Shown here in pieces: positions 1 through 8,808 of a stretch of 64,000 nt of DNA. The notes beneath the pieces were generated by a model. The model worked only from the letters and a program-made list of their open reading frames with translations. It was not told the DNA's origin and did no database searches. Numbering within the stretch: the first letter of the stretch is position 1; the number at the start of each line of letters is the position of its first letter. This stretch comes from a bacterium BMS3Abin14 (GTDB taxonomy: Bacteria > BMS3Abin14). The stretch lies in assembly GCA_002897695.1 (NCBI GenBank), contig BDTG01000004.1, forward strand, positions 11,752 to 75,751, given 5' to 3'. A program made the position numbers and the translations under genes.

Positions 1-550
1 GTATCCTCGCGGATTTTTTTCCCTCGCATGTCACGTGGTGGGGAGTTGTACACCGGAAATAGATGGAGTCGCCGGGTTCGAGGGTGTCCGTGTGGTCACC
101 CAGGCGCACCAGCATCCTTCCTTCCAGGACGAAGAGAAACTCCTCCCCCTCATGAGTGGAAAGGTGTTTTTCCTTAAGTGCCACCGGTTCAAGGGTGACA
201 ATGAAGGGTTCCATGCCTCTTTCCCTCATACCGAATCCAAGGGATTCGTATGTGTACCCCAGATTTACTCCGGTCCTCGAGGCCACACGGGAAACGACTT
301 TCCGTTCGTCATGGCGAATCAGGGTGAATGGTTCATCCTTCGCGTTGCCGAGAAAGTCACTGACCTCCACCTCAAGGGCGCCGGCAAGCTTGATCAGCGC
401 GCCCAGGGGCGGGCTGATGAGATGATTCTCGAACTGTGAGAGCAGCGCGGAGGAGTACCCCGTCTTCGCGGCCAGGTCCTGGAGCCCCATCCCCTTCTCC
501 TCCCTCAATTCGCGGATTCTTTTCCCAACCTCAACAGGTTTTTCCGTCAT
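1..550 (-). CDS. XRE-family regulator with C-terminal cupin domain (3' end outside window)
   Basis: Reading leftward from an ATG at 550 (preceded by GGGGAGG) gives at least 183 residues, and the frame is still open at base 1. Residues about 8-62 form a helix-turn-helix of the XRE/Cro type (GKRIRELREEKG, then a SALLSQFE recognition helix). Residues about 110-180 form a cupin barrel with HEGEEFLFVLEG and a PGDSIYF motif. The family usually binds DNA in response to a small metabolite held in the cupin. It lies just downstream of the 2-oxoacid:ferredoxin oxidoreductase genes on the same strand, so it may control them; this is inference. Confidence 0.9.
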   Translation of the reverse strand, partial: MTEKPVEVGKRIRELREEKGMGLQDLAAKTGYSSALLSQFENHLISPPLGALIKLAGALEVEVSDFLGNAKDEPFTLIRHDERKVVSRVASRTGVNLGYTYESLGFGMRERGMEPFIVTLEPVALKEKHLSTHEGEEFLFVLEGRMLVRLGDHTDTLEPGDSIYFRCTTPHHVTCEGKKSARI

Positions 551-563
551 CTTCGGCCTCCCC

Positions 564-1118
564 TCAGCTGACGCTATTTTCCCTCGCATACCGGGCACCC
601 TCACGTATGGCTTTCTCGTTCAAGGGAATAAATTTCCTGTTGCGGGCAGACACCACCGATTCGACAGCCCCTGCGACCTCGTCCGGGCTCAATGCGCCGG
701 AGAGTTCGGCAAAAGCGCCTAATCCCACCATATTTGCGAGACGTCCGTTCCCCAATTCTATAGCCAGCTCGCTCATGGGCACCGCACAGGATTCAAGGCC
801 GTCACCCTTGACATCTTCCAACCTGGCAAGGGAGCTGTTGACAATGAGCACCCCGCCCGGGGAAATGGACTCCCGGTACTTTATGAGGGACGGTTGATTC
901 ATGGCGATGACGCACCTCGGGTTGTCGACTATCGGCGAGCCGATCTCCTCATCCGAGAGGACCACCGTGCAGCGCGCGGTCCCGCCTCTCATCTCCACAC
1001 CGTAGGATGGAAAGAAGGTAACGTTCAGACCCTTTTTCATCCCTGCTTCCGCCAGCAGCTGCCCGGCCAGAAGGATCCCCTGGCCGCCGAAACCGCTTAT
1101 GAATACGTCATAGTACAT
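564..1118 (-). CDS. 2-oxoacid:ferredoxin oxidoreductase, gamma subunit
   Basis: This 184-residue protein is the gamma subunit of a four-subunit 2-oxoacid:acceptor oxidoreductase, which converts a 2-oxoacid plus CoA to acyl-CoA and CO2 while reducing ferredoxin. The N-terminal FSGFGGQGI-type glycine-rich stretch ([13 protein letters not shown]) and a GVEMRGGTA motif are typical of PF01558. Length is normal for stand-alone gamma subunits. It is the fourth gene in the ferredoxin-alpha-beta-gamma order. The 90 bases separating it from the beta gene carry a tRNA-like fragment. Substrate (2-oxoglutarate, branched-chain oxoacid or other) cannot be settled from sequence alone. Confidence 0.93.
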   Translation of the reverse strand: MYYDVFISGFGGQGILLAGQLLAEAGMKKGLNVTFFPSYGVEMRGGTARCTVVLSDEEIGSPIVDNPRCVIAMNQPSLIKYRESISPGGVLIVNSSLARLEDVKGDGLESCAVPMSELAIELGNGRLANMVGLGAFAELSGALSPDEVAGAVESVVSARNRKFIPLNEKAIREGARYARENSVS

Positions 1119-1149
1119 GGTTTCTCCGTGTCAATGTCCAGAGTCCAGA

Positions 1150-1200
1150 GGTCAACCTGAAACCCGTCTTCGTTCTACCAACTACACCGCGGCGGGCCTT
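1150..1200 (-). other. tRNA-like fragment in an operon gap
   Basis: On the minus strand the gap between the beta and gamma genes contains GCCGCGG followed by TGTAGTTGGTAGAAC, which resembles the acceptor stem and D-arm of a tRNA. No anticodon stem, T-arm or 3' acceptor partner follows, so this is at best a fragment. Next to it, 1136-1151 repeats GTCCAGA twice in tandem. It may be a relic left by insertion or recombination at a tRNA, or a chance match. Confidence 0.25.
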
Positions 1201-1208
1201 GAACCATG

Positions 1209-1961
1209 CTATATGTAGTCCGCCGTATCCTTCTCCTTGAATACGCCCAGGGGAAAATAGGGGATCAGTTCCTCCTGGATCCTCCTCACCGACTCCCGCG
1301 GATCCATGCCCCAGTTGGTGGGACAGGTGGAGAGCAGTTCCACGAAGGAGAACCCTATCTCGTTTATCTGCATCTCAAAGGCCTTGAAGATCGTCTTTCT
1401 CGCCTTGAGAATGTTCGCAGGTTTATCCAGAGCCATTCTGGCCACGTATGAGGTGCCGTCGAGGGTCGCCAACATTTCCGCCATCCGGATGGGATAGCCA
1501 TCCGTGTTCAGATTCCTTCCATAAGGGGAGGTGGTTGTCTGCTGGCCCAGGAGTGTGGTGGGCGCCATCTGGCCCCCGGTCATTCCATACACGGTGTTGT
1601 TGACAAAGATAACCGTGATATTTTCCCCTCTGTTGGCCGCGTGAACGATCTCCGCCAGGCCGATGGACGCGAGATCCCCGTCTCCCTGATATGTAAAAAT
1701 GATCATGTCGGGCCTTGACCGCTTCATGCCTGTTGCCACGGCCGGGGGGCGTCCATGGGGAGCCTCGATAATATCGCAGTTGAAATAATCGTACATGAGG
1801 ACCGCACAGCCCACCGGCGCCACTCCGACCGTTTTTTCGACAATGCCGAAATGATCGATAGCCTCTGCAACGAGCCGATGACCCACACCGTGCCCGCATC
1901 CGGGGCAGTAGTGCATTGTGGCGTCGTTGAGGGCTTTGGGTCTGGCGAATACCTGTTTCAT
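1209..1961 (-). CDS. 2-oxoacid:ferredoxin oxidoreductase, beta subunit (TPP-binding)
   Basis: This 250-residue subunit binds thiamine pyrophosphate and an iron-sulfur cluster. Visible marks are CPGCGHG near residue 19 (cluster ligands) and the TPP/Mg signature GDGDLASIG with the following FVNN near residues 114-142. Its start overlaps the stop of the alpha gene by four bases (ATGA), so the two are translationally coupled. It works with alpha (pyrimidine-binding and CoA domain), gamma, and the small ferredoxin encoded upstream to pass electrons to ferredoxin. Confidence 0.95.
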   Translation of the reverse strand: MKQVFARPKALNDATMHYCPGCGHGVGHRLVAEAIDHFGIVEKTVGVAPVGCAVLMYDYFNCDIIEAPHGRPPAVATGMKRSRPDMIIFTYQGDGDLASIGLAEIVHAANRGENITVIFVNNTVYGMTGGQMAPTTLLGQQTTTSPYGRNLNTDGYPIRMAEMLATLDGTSYVARMALDKPANILKARKTIFKAFEMQINEIGFSFVELLSTCPTNWGMDPRESVRRIQEELIPYFPLGVFKEKDTADYI

Positions 1962-3013
1962 GGATATTTCCTCTCTATCCTCTCCAGGACCTCAAGGGGG
2001 GTGGGGATCGCCCCGCCGGGCCGGCCATAAAAAAACACCTCGGAGTCACCAGTCACGCTGAGCCTGACATCCTCGACCATCTGCCCCAGGTTCATCTCCA
2101 CCACAAGGAATCTTCCGGTCTCCAGTGAGACAGCCCGAAGCCTTTTCCCCGGGAAAGGGTAAACGGTAACCGGTCTGAAAAGCCCGACCTTAAGCCCTTT
2201 TTTCCGGGCCAAAGAGACAGCGGTTCTGGCAACCCGGGCGGCCGTTCCGAAAGCCACGACAATCAGTTCGGCGCCATCAAGGTTCTCCTCATCGTAGCGG
2301 ACCTCATGCTTCTCAACTTCCCTGTATTTTTCCTCCAGCATCCTGTTGTGCGATTCCAGCTCCCCCTCTTTGAGGTAAAGGGATTTCAGATGCCTGGCCG
2401 GACGGCCGGCAGCGCCGGTGAGCGCCCAGGGTTTTTTCGGTTCCGCGACAACCTCGTCCCGCTCGACGATGGGCTCCTGCATCTGCCCCAGGACCGCGTC
2501 CGCGAGGACCAGGACCGGATTGCGATATTTATCCGCCAGCTCGAAGGCCAGGATCGTATGCTCGTACATCTCCTGCACGCTTGCCGGGGCGAGGACGATG
2601 GTCCTGTAGTCACCATGCCCGCCACCCTTGACCGACTGGAAATAATCCCCCTGGGAGGCGGCTATTCCACCAAGGCCGGGGCCGCATCGCACCACGTTGA
2701 TCAGAACGGCCGGAAGCTCCTGCCCGGCCATATAGGACAGTCCCTCCTGCATGAGGGAAATGCCCGGACTCGAGGATGAGGTCATGGCTCTGACACCCAT
2801 GGCCGAAGCGCCGAGAACCATGTTGATGGAGGCAAGTTCGCTCTCAGCCTGGACGAATTCCCCGCCCAGTTTGGGAAGCTCACGGGACATGATCTCCGGA
2901 ACCTCGTTCTGCGGCGTTATGGGATATCCGAAATAGTACCGGCAGCCGGCCTTGATGGCTCCCATCGCTAAAGCCATGTTTCCCTTAACCAGAATACGCT
3001 TGGCGTCACTCAA
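1958..3013 (-). CDS. vorB: 2-oxoacid:ferredoxin oxidoreductase, alpha subunit (VorB-like)
   Basis: The 351-residue alpha subunit carries the pyruvate:ferredoxin oxidoreductase N-terminal fold (GCRYYFGYPITPQNE, then QAESELASI and an AMTSSSSPG loop) and a C-terminal transketolase-like domain with VVAFGTAAR near residue 253. The length and motif set match the VorB class annotated as 3-methyl-2-oxobutanoate dehydrogenase, but 2-oxoglutarate enzymes are close relatives, so the substrate is open. It follows the ferredoxin gene by 37 bases and overlaps the beta gene by four. Confidence 0.9.
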   Translation of the reverse strand: MSDAKRILVKGNMALAMGAIKAGCRYYFGYPITPQNEVPEIMSRELPKLGGEFVQAESELASINMVLGASAMGVRAMTSSSSPGISLMQEGLSYMAGQELPAVLINVVRCGPGLGGIAASQGDYFQSVKGGGHGDYRTIVLAPASVQEMYEHTILAFELADKYRNPVLVLADAVLGQMQEPIVERDEVVAEPKKPWALTGAAGRPARHLKSLYLKEGELESHNRMLEEKYREVEKHEVRYDEENLDGAELIVVAFGTAARVARTAVSLARKKGLKVGLFRPVTVYPFPGKRLRAVSLETGRFLVVEMNLGQMVEDVRLSVTGDSEVFFYGRPGGAIPTPLEVLERIERKYP

Positions 3014-3050
3014 TTAATAGTCTCCTGCATTACCAATCGGCAATTACTAC

Positions 3051-3257
3051 TTATTTATAAACCTCAATGCACATATCCGGGCACATCACCGCGCACAGGG
3101 TACAGCCGGTGCACTTTCCCTCCGGATCTTCCAGCAGGACAAACTGATATCCCTGGTCGTTTATTGATTTGCCCTGGCGAATCAACCCGTGGGGACAAAC
3201 GTCTACACATAGAACACATCCCTTGCAACCGGCTTCACTGATCTTGATGGTCGGCAT
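3051..3257 (-). CDS. 2x[4Fe-4S] ferredoxin, delta subunit of the 2-oxoacid oxidoreductase
   Basis: The 68-residue protein has two cluster-binding motifs, CKGCVLCVDVCP near residue 10 and CTGCTLCAVMCP near residue 50, typical of the delta subunit that wires the TPP enzyme to free ferredoxin. It is the first gene of the alpha/beta/gamma operon, which is a common order. No signal peptide, so it is cytoplasmic. A free-standing ferredoxin is possible, but position and size favour the subunit role. Confidence 0.93.
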   Translation of the reverse strand: MPTIKISEAGCKGCVLCVDVCPHGLIRQGKSINDQGYQFVLLEDPEGKCTGCTLCAVMCPDMCIEVYK

Positions 3258-3270
3258 ATCTTATCGGCCC

Positions 3271-4230
3271 TTATGGTGAGTATGGTGAATCGGACGACCC
3301 TGTCGTCCTGACGGAAAAATCTTTCGGGGAATATATTCGTTTTCCCCAGTAAAAAGCCACCAGTCCGACTGCGATTCCCATCACCACGTCACTGACATAG
3401 TGATAACGATTGTACACGGTGGCAATAAAAAGCCCGACAACCAGGGGCGTAAGGAAGATCGCCATTCGTCTTCTGTAGGACCAAGCGAGCAGGAGAATGA
3501 CCAGGGCGACGGCCACGTGAGAGCTGGGCATGCATCCCCCGTGGATATCTCCGTTCTTCATGATCCACTGCTGAAACGGGGTCACAACATACCCCGTGAG
3601 AGGACCATTGTAAAGACCGGCAAGTTCGTATCTGGGCCCCTCGACCGGGAAAAGAATGAAGCCGTAGTAGGAAATAAAAAAAGCAACCGAAACGGAGAAT
3701 ACCATTCTCCTGAAGGGGATGAAATCTCTCTTTATGTAGAGGGATAACCCCAGGATGGGGATCAGCCAGTAGTAGGAATGATAGGCGATATTCATGATCT
3801 CCGTCAACGGGGGAGATGCGAAACGCCCCATCCAGACCGAGGGGTGGAAACCCAGAAGCCCCTTCTCGAAATTCGCAATATGGCTATCCAGGTAATGCCC
3901 ACGCATCCCCAGGATGAAATCGTCTATCTGCTCGTAGAAAACGGCGAGCAGAATGATGACATACCAGTAGCGGAAAAAACGGATCACGGGGTTATTGCTC
4001 CGGGACGAATACCTGACCCAGGCAACAAGCAGAAGGACGGAGGTGGAATGGATCAGGACATAGACCCACCAGTGGTCAACCCCTTTGTGAAAGAGGGTGA
4101 CCGTTACGGAGATGGCGATAAGATAGACGATGATTGCCGCGTCTTCCGGCCTGAACGCGGCCCTTAGCCTGGCCATGGGCAACCCCTTCTCGACAACCCT
4201 CCTTGATGGACCATTAATAAATTGGTTCAT
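3271..4230 (-). CDS. PAP2-superfamily membrane phosphatase/phosphotransferase
   Basis: This is an integral membrane protein of 319 residues with about six to eight hydrophobic segments. The PAP2 catalytic motifs are visible: EGPRY, then GGCMPSSH (motif 2, His acid/base) and NRYHYVSD (motif 3, nucleophile His and Asp) in the C-terminal half. The arrangement resembles the PAP2_3 / inositol phosphorylceramide synthase-like subgroup, which acts on lipid phosphates. A second in-frame ATG 18 codons in (MARLRAAF) may be the real start. It ends 13 bases before the ferredoxin start but probably belongs to a separate unit. Confidence 0.85.
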   Translation of the reverse strand: MNQFINGPSRRVVEKGLPMARLRAAFRPEDAAIIVYLIAISVTVTLFHKGVDHWWVYVLIHSTSVLLLVAWVRYSSRSNNPVIRFFRYWYVIILLAVFYEQIDDFILGMRGHYLDSHIANFEKGLLGFHPSVWMGRFASPPLTEIMNIAYHSYYWLIPILGLSLYIKRDFIPFRRMVFSVSVAFFISYYGFILFPVEGPRYELAGLYNGPLTGYVVTPFQQWIMKNGDIHGGCMPSSHVAVALVILLLAWSYRRRMAIFLTPLVVGLFIATVYNRYHYVSDVVMGIAVGLVAFYWGKRIYSPKDFSVRTTGSSDSPYSP

Positions 4231-4444
4231 TCCGGAAATGAGTATCTGGATAAAGCCCAGAGTGGGAAAAAGCTAACGGAAGATAGCAGAATCGGCCCGG
4301 CGGGTCAAACCTCCAAAGCAACTCTTTCTGGTAGGCATTGTCATGCCGCAAAGAAGGTTATTTCCCTATTAATAGATGATATCACCCATGGCACAATGGT
4401 TCATAAAGAGGCGCCCCGGTCGACACCCCCGAAGCGGGAACCTC
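4231..4444. other. Intergenic gap with a possible terminator-like hairpin
   Basis: This 214-base gap lies between the end of the peptide permease gene and the start of the PAP2 gene, both on the minus strand. Near 4409-4444 an imperfect inverted repeat (GAGG..CCCG / CGGG..CCTC) follows the permease stop, but there is no long T-run on the minus strand. No other feature could be supported. Confidence 0.3.
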
Positions 4445-5425
4445 CTACTTCAGCCTGGGGTCCACCGCGTCGCGCAGTCCTTCTCCGACCAGATTATAGG
4501 CGGTAACGGTGAGAAAAATAGCCACGCCGGGGAAGATGGTCAGCCACCAGGCGAAGTCGATATAGTGCTTGGACTGGGACAGGATCTCGCCCCAGGAAGG
4601 GGTTGGGGGCGGCACGCCAAAGCCGAGATAACTCAGGGACGATTCCACGAGGATCGCGCCGGCTATGCCGAAGGTCGCCGACACCAGGACTGGAGCAATG
4701 GCGTTGGGGAGGATATGATAGAATATGATGCGCCTGTCGGAAGCCCCGATCGCTTTTGCCGCTGCCACGTAATCCATCTTCCTCTGTTTGAGGAACTCCC
4801 CCCTTACCAGCCGGGCTACCCCCGGCCACCCGGTTACCCCGATAATAATCATGATGTTGTAGATACTCGGACGCAGGAAGGCGAGAACTGTCAGGATGAG
4901 GAAGAAGGTGGGGAAACACATCATGACCTCAATGGCCCGCGAGATAAGAACGTCAACTTTACCGCCGTAGTAACCTGCCAACGCGCCCAGGAAAACGCCT
5001 ATGAAAGCATAGATGGAAACGGCCACGAAACCGACCGAGAGGGAAACCCTCGATCCGTATATCATCCTTGCCAGTACATCCCTGCCCCGGTCGTCGGTTC
5101 CGAGAAAATGTCTCCCGTCCGGAGGCAAAAGGTTTGCCTCAAGGTCGATCTCCGTGGGGCTGTAAGGGACGAGAGGAAATATTGCCCATCCCCTTCCTGA
5201 ATCCTTGATCCCTTTCCAGTCCACGCCCCTGGTTTTGGAAAAAACGGGGATCTGGATGTGACCGTCCAGGGACGCTATCAGGGGCCTGTTGCCCGCCAAC
5301 AGGGGAGCTCCAAGAGCCACAGCGAAGAGGGCCAGGACAAAAATCAGGCCGGCGATTGAGACCCTGTCCCTGGCAAACTGCTCCCAGACCATCCTGCTGT
5401 AACTCCTTTTCGCGCCGGCTCTCAT
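4445..5425 (-). CDS. Peptide/nickel-type ABC transporter permease (OppC/DppC-like)
   Basis: A 326-residue inner-membrane permease with an N-terminal membrane segment, a periplasmic loop (about 50-110), and a five-helix BPD_transp_1 domain. The EAA loop is seen as AAAKAIGASDRRIIFYHILPN. The ATG at 5425 is chosen because it overlaps the stop of the OppB-like gene (ATGA) and has GGCGGAG upstream; a start 12 codons earlier is possible. It pairs with the OppB-like permease and the binding protein to import peptides or related solutes. No ATPase genes are nearby, so ATPases must be shared or encoded elsewhere. Confidence 0.92.
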   Translation of the reverse strand: MRAGAKRSYSRMVWEQFARDRVSIAGLIFVLALFAVALGAPLLAGNRPLIASLDGHIQIPVFSKTRGVDWKGIKDSGRGWAIFPLVPYSPTEIDLEANLLPPDGRHFLGTDDRGRDVLARMIYGSRVSLSVGFVAVSIYAFIGVFLGALAGYYGGKVDVLISRAIEVMMCFPTFFLILTVLAFLRPSIYNIMIIIGVTGWPGVARLVRGEFLKQRKMDYVAAAKAIGASDRRIIFYHILPNAIAPVLVSATFGIAGAILVESSLSYLGFGVPPPTPSWGEILSQSKHYIDFAWWLTIFPGVAIFLTVTAYNLVGEGLRDAVDPRLK

Positions 5426-6435
5426 ATCTCCGCCTCGTATGTAATCCTCGGGTCGGCCCACACATAAAGGAGGTCAGACACAAGGATGCCCAACAGTGTG
5501 AGAACCGCCGAAATTGTGGCGATTGCAAGCACCACCGGGTAATCACGGGCGAGAACAGACTCGAAGCCAAGTTGCCCCATTCCAGGGATGGAAAAAATAT
5601 TTTCGATGATTACGCTCCCACCGAACATCCCGGGAAGAAGATATCCCAGGAGTGTTACGATGGGGATGATGGAGTTCCTGAATGCGTGCTTGAAGATGAC
5701 CAGCTTCTCGGGAAGGCCCTTCGCCCTGGCGGTCCGGATGTAATCCTGTCTGATTACCTCGAGCATGCCGGCGCGCTGGTATCGCGAAAGAGCCGCCAGC
5801 CCCCCATAGGTGAGGCAGAATATCGGGAGAATGATGTGCCACAGGTGATCTAGGACCCGTGCCATAACAGAGGCGCCTGCCATCCCGGAGGACACGATCC
5901 CGTAGACAGGGAAAACATCCAGGAAATCTCCACCTCCCAGAAACATGATGAGGAGGACCGCCACCCAGAAGTTGGGGAGGGAGTACAGGACGAAGAGAAC
6001 GATGGTGGTTATGCGGTCGACGATACTTCCCTGGTGGACGGCGGAATAGACCCCCACGGGCACGGCGATGAGATAGACCAGAAAAATCGAGATAAGATTG
6101 AGTTCCACCGTAATGGGGAGCCTTTCCCATATCTTATCCATAACGGGACGGTGATCCTTGTATGAATTACCAAAATCGAGGGTCACCACTCTCCGAAGCC
6201 AGATCACGTACCGCTGCCAGATGGGTTTGTCCAGACCGTACAGCGCCCTTGTCTGTTCAACGATCTCGGTAGTCACCTTGTCGCCGATGAACCCCTGCTG
6301 CCCTCCCATCCTCAGCTTCATGGCCGCCGGATTGCCGGGGGCCAGTTGAATTACAAGGAACGTAATGAGGGTTATCCCCAAGAACGTGGGGATAATCAGG
6401 AGAAGACGACGTATGAGATATTCTCTAAGTGTCAT
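5422..6435 (-). CDS. Peptide/nickel-type ABC transporter permease (OppB/DppB-like)
   Basis: 337 residues. The N-terminal segment (LIRRLLLIIPTFLGITLITF) and the ITVELNLISIF plus TARAKGLPEKLVIFKHAFRN stretches are standard for OppB/DppB permeases of the PepT family; six transmembrane helices are expected. It lies 30 bases downstream of the binding-protein gene and overlaps the OppC-like gene by four bases, so the three genes form an operon on the minus strand. Confidence 0.93.
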   Translation of the reverse strand: MTLREYLIRRLLLIIPTFLGITLITFLVIQLAPGNPAAMKLRMGGQQGFIGDKVTTEIVEQTRALYGLDKPIWQRYVIWLRRVVTLDFGNSYKDHRPVMDKIWERLPITVELNLISIFLVYLIAVPVGVYSAVHQGSIVDRITTIVLFVLYSLPNFWVAVLLIMFLGGGDFLDVFPVYGIVSSGMAGASVMARVLDHLWHIILPIFCLTYGGLAALSRYQRAGMLEVIRQDYIRTARAKGLPEKLVIFKHAFRNSIIPIVTLLGYLLPGMFGGSVIIENIFSIPGMGQLGFESVLARDYPVVLAIATISAVLTLLGILVSDLLYVWADPRITYEAEI

Positions 6436-6465
6436 TGGTTTGCGTGCCCACCACGCCCCCTCAGC

Positions 6466-8088
6466 CTATCTGTATCTCTGGAGGTCCGCCGGTACGTACC
6501 ACTCGGTGGGATCAAGACCCAGGGGATACACATTGACGTTTTCAAATCGTTTGTCGAGCGCCACGAGGCTCTTGTTGACGAAGAGGAATGTGTAGGGCTG
6601 TTCATCGTGGAGAATTTCATGAAACCTCCTGTAATATCCGGCCCTGGTGGATCGATCAAAGGTAGTGCGGGCCTTTTCGATGATCTCATCGGCCTCCTGG
6701 TTGACAAACCCGACGAAGTTCGACCCCTTTTCTGCCTGTGAGGAGTGCCACACCTGGTAGGGGTCCGCCTCCACAGGGAGGCTCCATCCCATTATAACGG
6801 CATCGAAGCTTCTGTCATCGAGTACCTCGGTGAAAAGCGCCCATTCCAGCGGCCTGATGAGCATGTCCACACCGACTTTTCTGAGTTCCTCCTTCAGGAT
6901 AGTGGCCATCTGTTCTGCAAACTGGCTCCCCGACACGATGGTGAACTCAAACCGAAAGGGAACCCCATCCTTGTCTCTTATTCCATCCCCGTCAGAATCC
7001 GTCCAGCCGGCCTCGTCCATCAGAGCCGCTGCCTTCCGGGGATCGTGGGGCCACGGTTTGATATCCTTGTCGTAATCCCGGCTTTCGTAAAAGAAGTTCC
7101 CGGTGACGATCTGCCCCAGCCCGTACCTCAGGTTTTTCAGGATGGATTCCCTGTCCAGGACCATGGTCATGGCCCGCCGGACGCGCTTGTCGGAAAAATA
7201 CGGCCGCCTCATGTTCCATCCGATGAAAGAGTACCCGGGGAGGTAGTACTGCAGCTTGTCGAACTTCCTGGTGAATTTTCGCCTCCTGGTCTGCCTTGTC
7301 CATTGGACGGGAGTCAGCCCCATCAGATCCATCTCCCCGCGTTTGAGGACCTGCAGGGCAACCGTCTCATCGGTGATGATTTTAAAAACGATCTTTTTGA
7401 GATGTGGCTTCTTTCCCCAGTAGTCCTCGTTCCGGGAAAGGACAATCTCCTTCCCCGTCTCCCATTTGACGAACTTGTATGGGCCGGACCCGATGGGGCT
7501 TCGCCCGTGGGGGTTGGTGTTGAAATCGCCCTTGGCAAAGATGTGTCTGGGGATGATGCTCATCCCTCCGATCATCTCCAGGGATTTGAAGTAAGGTTTG
7601 GAAAAGGTGAACCTGACAGTCCTGTTGTCGAGAGCCTGGACCTTCTCGAGATTGCGATAGTAGTTTCTCAGGTGAGGAGCATCCACGGCGGGGTCCCTGA
7701 CGATTTCAAAGGTAAAAACCACGTCATCGGCCGTTAAGGGCATCCCGTCTCCCCACCTGAGTCCATCCCTCAGAGTAAAAGTGTAGCTCAGATGATCCGA
7801 AGAGGCATCCAGCGTCTGGGCCAGAAAGGGAACAAGCTCAAGGGTTCGGTTGTCCCTTTTAAGAAGGCTCTCGTATATAAAGCTGTTGACCATTCCCTCG
7901 TAGACGTCCGTGGCGGTCACCGGATTGAGGGTTGCGGGTTCCGCCGGCATACGTCGGACAAGCCAGTCTCCGTCCGCAGGAGAACCGTCGTGAACTTCCA
8001 CAGCCCCAACGAGGCGCGGAGAGCCAAGAAACAGGCACAGAAGGATCAAAAACAGATACACCGATTTTTTTCCGCACAGCCTTGACAC
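6466..8088 (-). CDS. Peptide-type ABC transporter substrate-binding protein (SBP family 5)
   Basis: The GTG at 8088 is chosen because AAAGGAGGT precedes it closely and it places a classic signal peptide (lysines, then YLFLILLCLFLG, then a VGA site) at the N-terminus; an ATG 21 codons upstream lacks this support. The 540-residue product has SBP_bac_5 motifs: LAQTLDASSDHLSYTFTLRD near 90 and WGDGMPLTADDVVFTFE near 110, with IGWNMRRPYFSDKRVRRAM in the middle. The family binds oligopeptides, nickel or sugars in the periplasm for the two permeases that follow. Confidence 0.92.
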   Translation of the reverse strand: MSRLCGKKSVYLFLILLCLFLGSPRLVGAVEVHDGSPADGDWLVRRMPAEPATLNPVTATDVYEGMVNSFIYESLLKRDNRTLELVPFLAQTLDASSDHLSYTFTLRDGLRWGDGMPLTADDVVFTFEIVRDPAVDAPHLRNYYRNLEKVQALDNRTVRFTFSKPYFKSLEMIGGMSIIPRHIFAKGDFNTNPHGRSPIGSGPYKFVKWETGKEIVLSRNEDYWGKKPHLKKIVFKIITDETVALQVLKRGEMDLMGLTPVQWTRQTRRRKFTRKFDKLQYYLPGYSFIGWNMRRPYFSDKRVRRAMTMVLDRESILKNLRYGLGQIVTGNFFYESRDYDKDIKPWPHDPRKAAALMDEAGWTDSDGDGIRDKDGVPFRFEFTIVSGSQFAEQMATILKEELRKVGVDMLIRPLEWALFTEVLDDRSFDAVIMGWSLPVEADPYQVWHSSQAEKGSNFVGFVNQEADEIIEKARTTFDRSTRAGYYRRFHEILHDEQPYTFLFVNKSLVALDKRFENVNVYPLGLDPTEWYVPADLQRYR

Positions 8089-8181
8089 ATTGACCTCCTT
8101 TATTGGACAATTGCCGACAACATCGTGAGAAACCTCTTGCAGCCATTTCATGAGGCCGCTTTACCCTCTGAGGAACATTTC

Positions 8182-8808
8182 ATGCCCCTGGAAGCACGTA
8201 AACAGGCCCTTGCCCGGGCGCTTCAGGACCCTGAAGAACTGGTGAGGGCAGCGGCGTCAATGGCTTTAGACCGGGTGGAAGGCCTGGCCATGATGGGTGA
8301 AATCAACGAGGCCGCCAGAAAAGGCGCCAAACCCCACCGCATCAGAGCCATCCATTTCCTCGGCCGGCTTAACACACCGGAATCGCTGGACATCCTGCTG
8401 TCGCTTTTACACGACCCTCATTTCGACATTCGGGTGGCCACAATAAAAGCCCTTCAGAACACCCTTCCTGAAAAAGCCCTGATGCCCCTGGTGGCCTGCC
8501 TTAACGATCCGGAACCATCCGTCCTGCAGGGCACGCTGGAGACACTATCCCGTTACCGGGACCGGAAGGTCACGGAGTATATTCTGCCCCATCTGCTCAA
8601 CGGGGACCCCGAAACGGCATGCTCGGCGGCCGAGGCCCTTGGGAGAAACGGAGATCCAAGGGCGGAACCTTACCTGGCCAAGTCCCTGGAAAGCTCATCC
8701 GACCCATTCCTCAGGGCCAAGGCGGCAGAGGCGATCGGCAACCTCCGCCCATCGGCGCCCCATGAGGAGGCTCTTCAGGACAGAAGAGATGACGCCTCGG
8801 AACGGTAG
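8182..8808 (+). CDS. HEAT-repeat protein
   Basis: 208 residues made almost wholly of short alpha-helical repeats of about 30 residues (for example HDPHFDIRVATIKALQN and NDPEPSVLQGTLETLSR), the HEAT/PBS-lyase repeat pattern used for protein-protein contacts. The ATG at 8182 has GAGGAA upstream; an ATG at 8125 would overlap the divergent transporter gene. No signal peptide. The 3' end overlaps the end of the convergent HD-GYP gene by 34 bases. Partner and function are unknown. Confidence 0.8.
   Translation: MPLEARKQALARALQDPEELVRAAASMALDRVEGLAMMGEINEAARKGAKPHRIRAIHFLGRLNTPESLDILLSLLHDPHFDIRVATIKALQNTLPEKALMPLVACLNDPEPSVLQGTLETLSRYRDRKVTEYILPHLLNGDPETACSAAEALGRNGDPRAEPYLAKSLESSSDPFLRAKAAEAIGNLRPSAPHEEALQDRRDDASER

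Noticed and set aside
1150-1200. A complete tRNA gene
   Set aside because: Only a D-arm-like part is present; no anticodon or T-arm.
4395-4444. Terminator after the OppC-like gene
   Set aside because: Stem is imperfect and lacks a T-run on the correct side; kept only as a remark in the gap entry.
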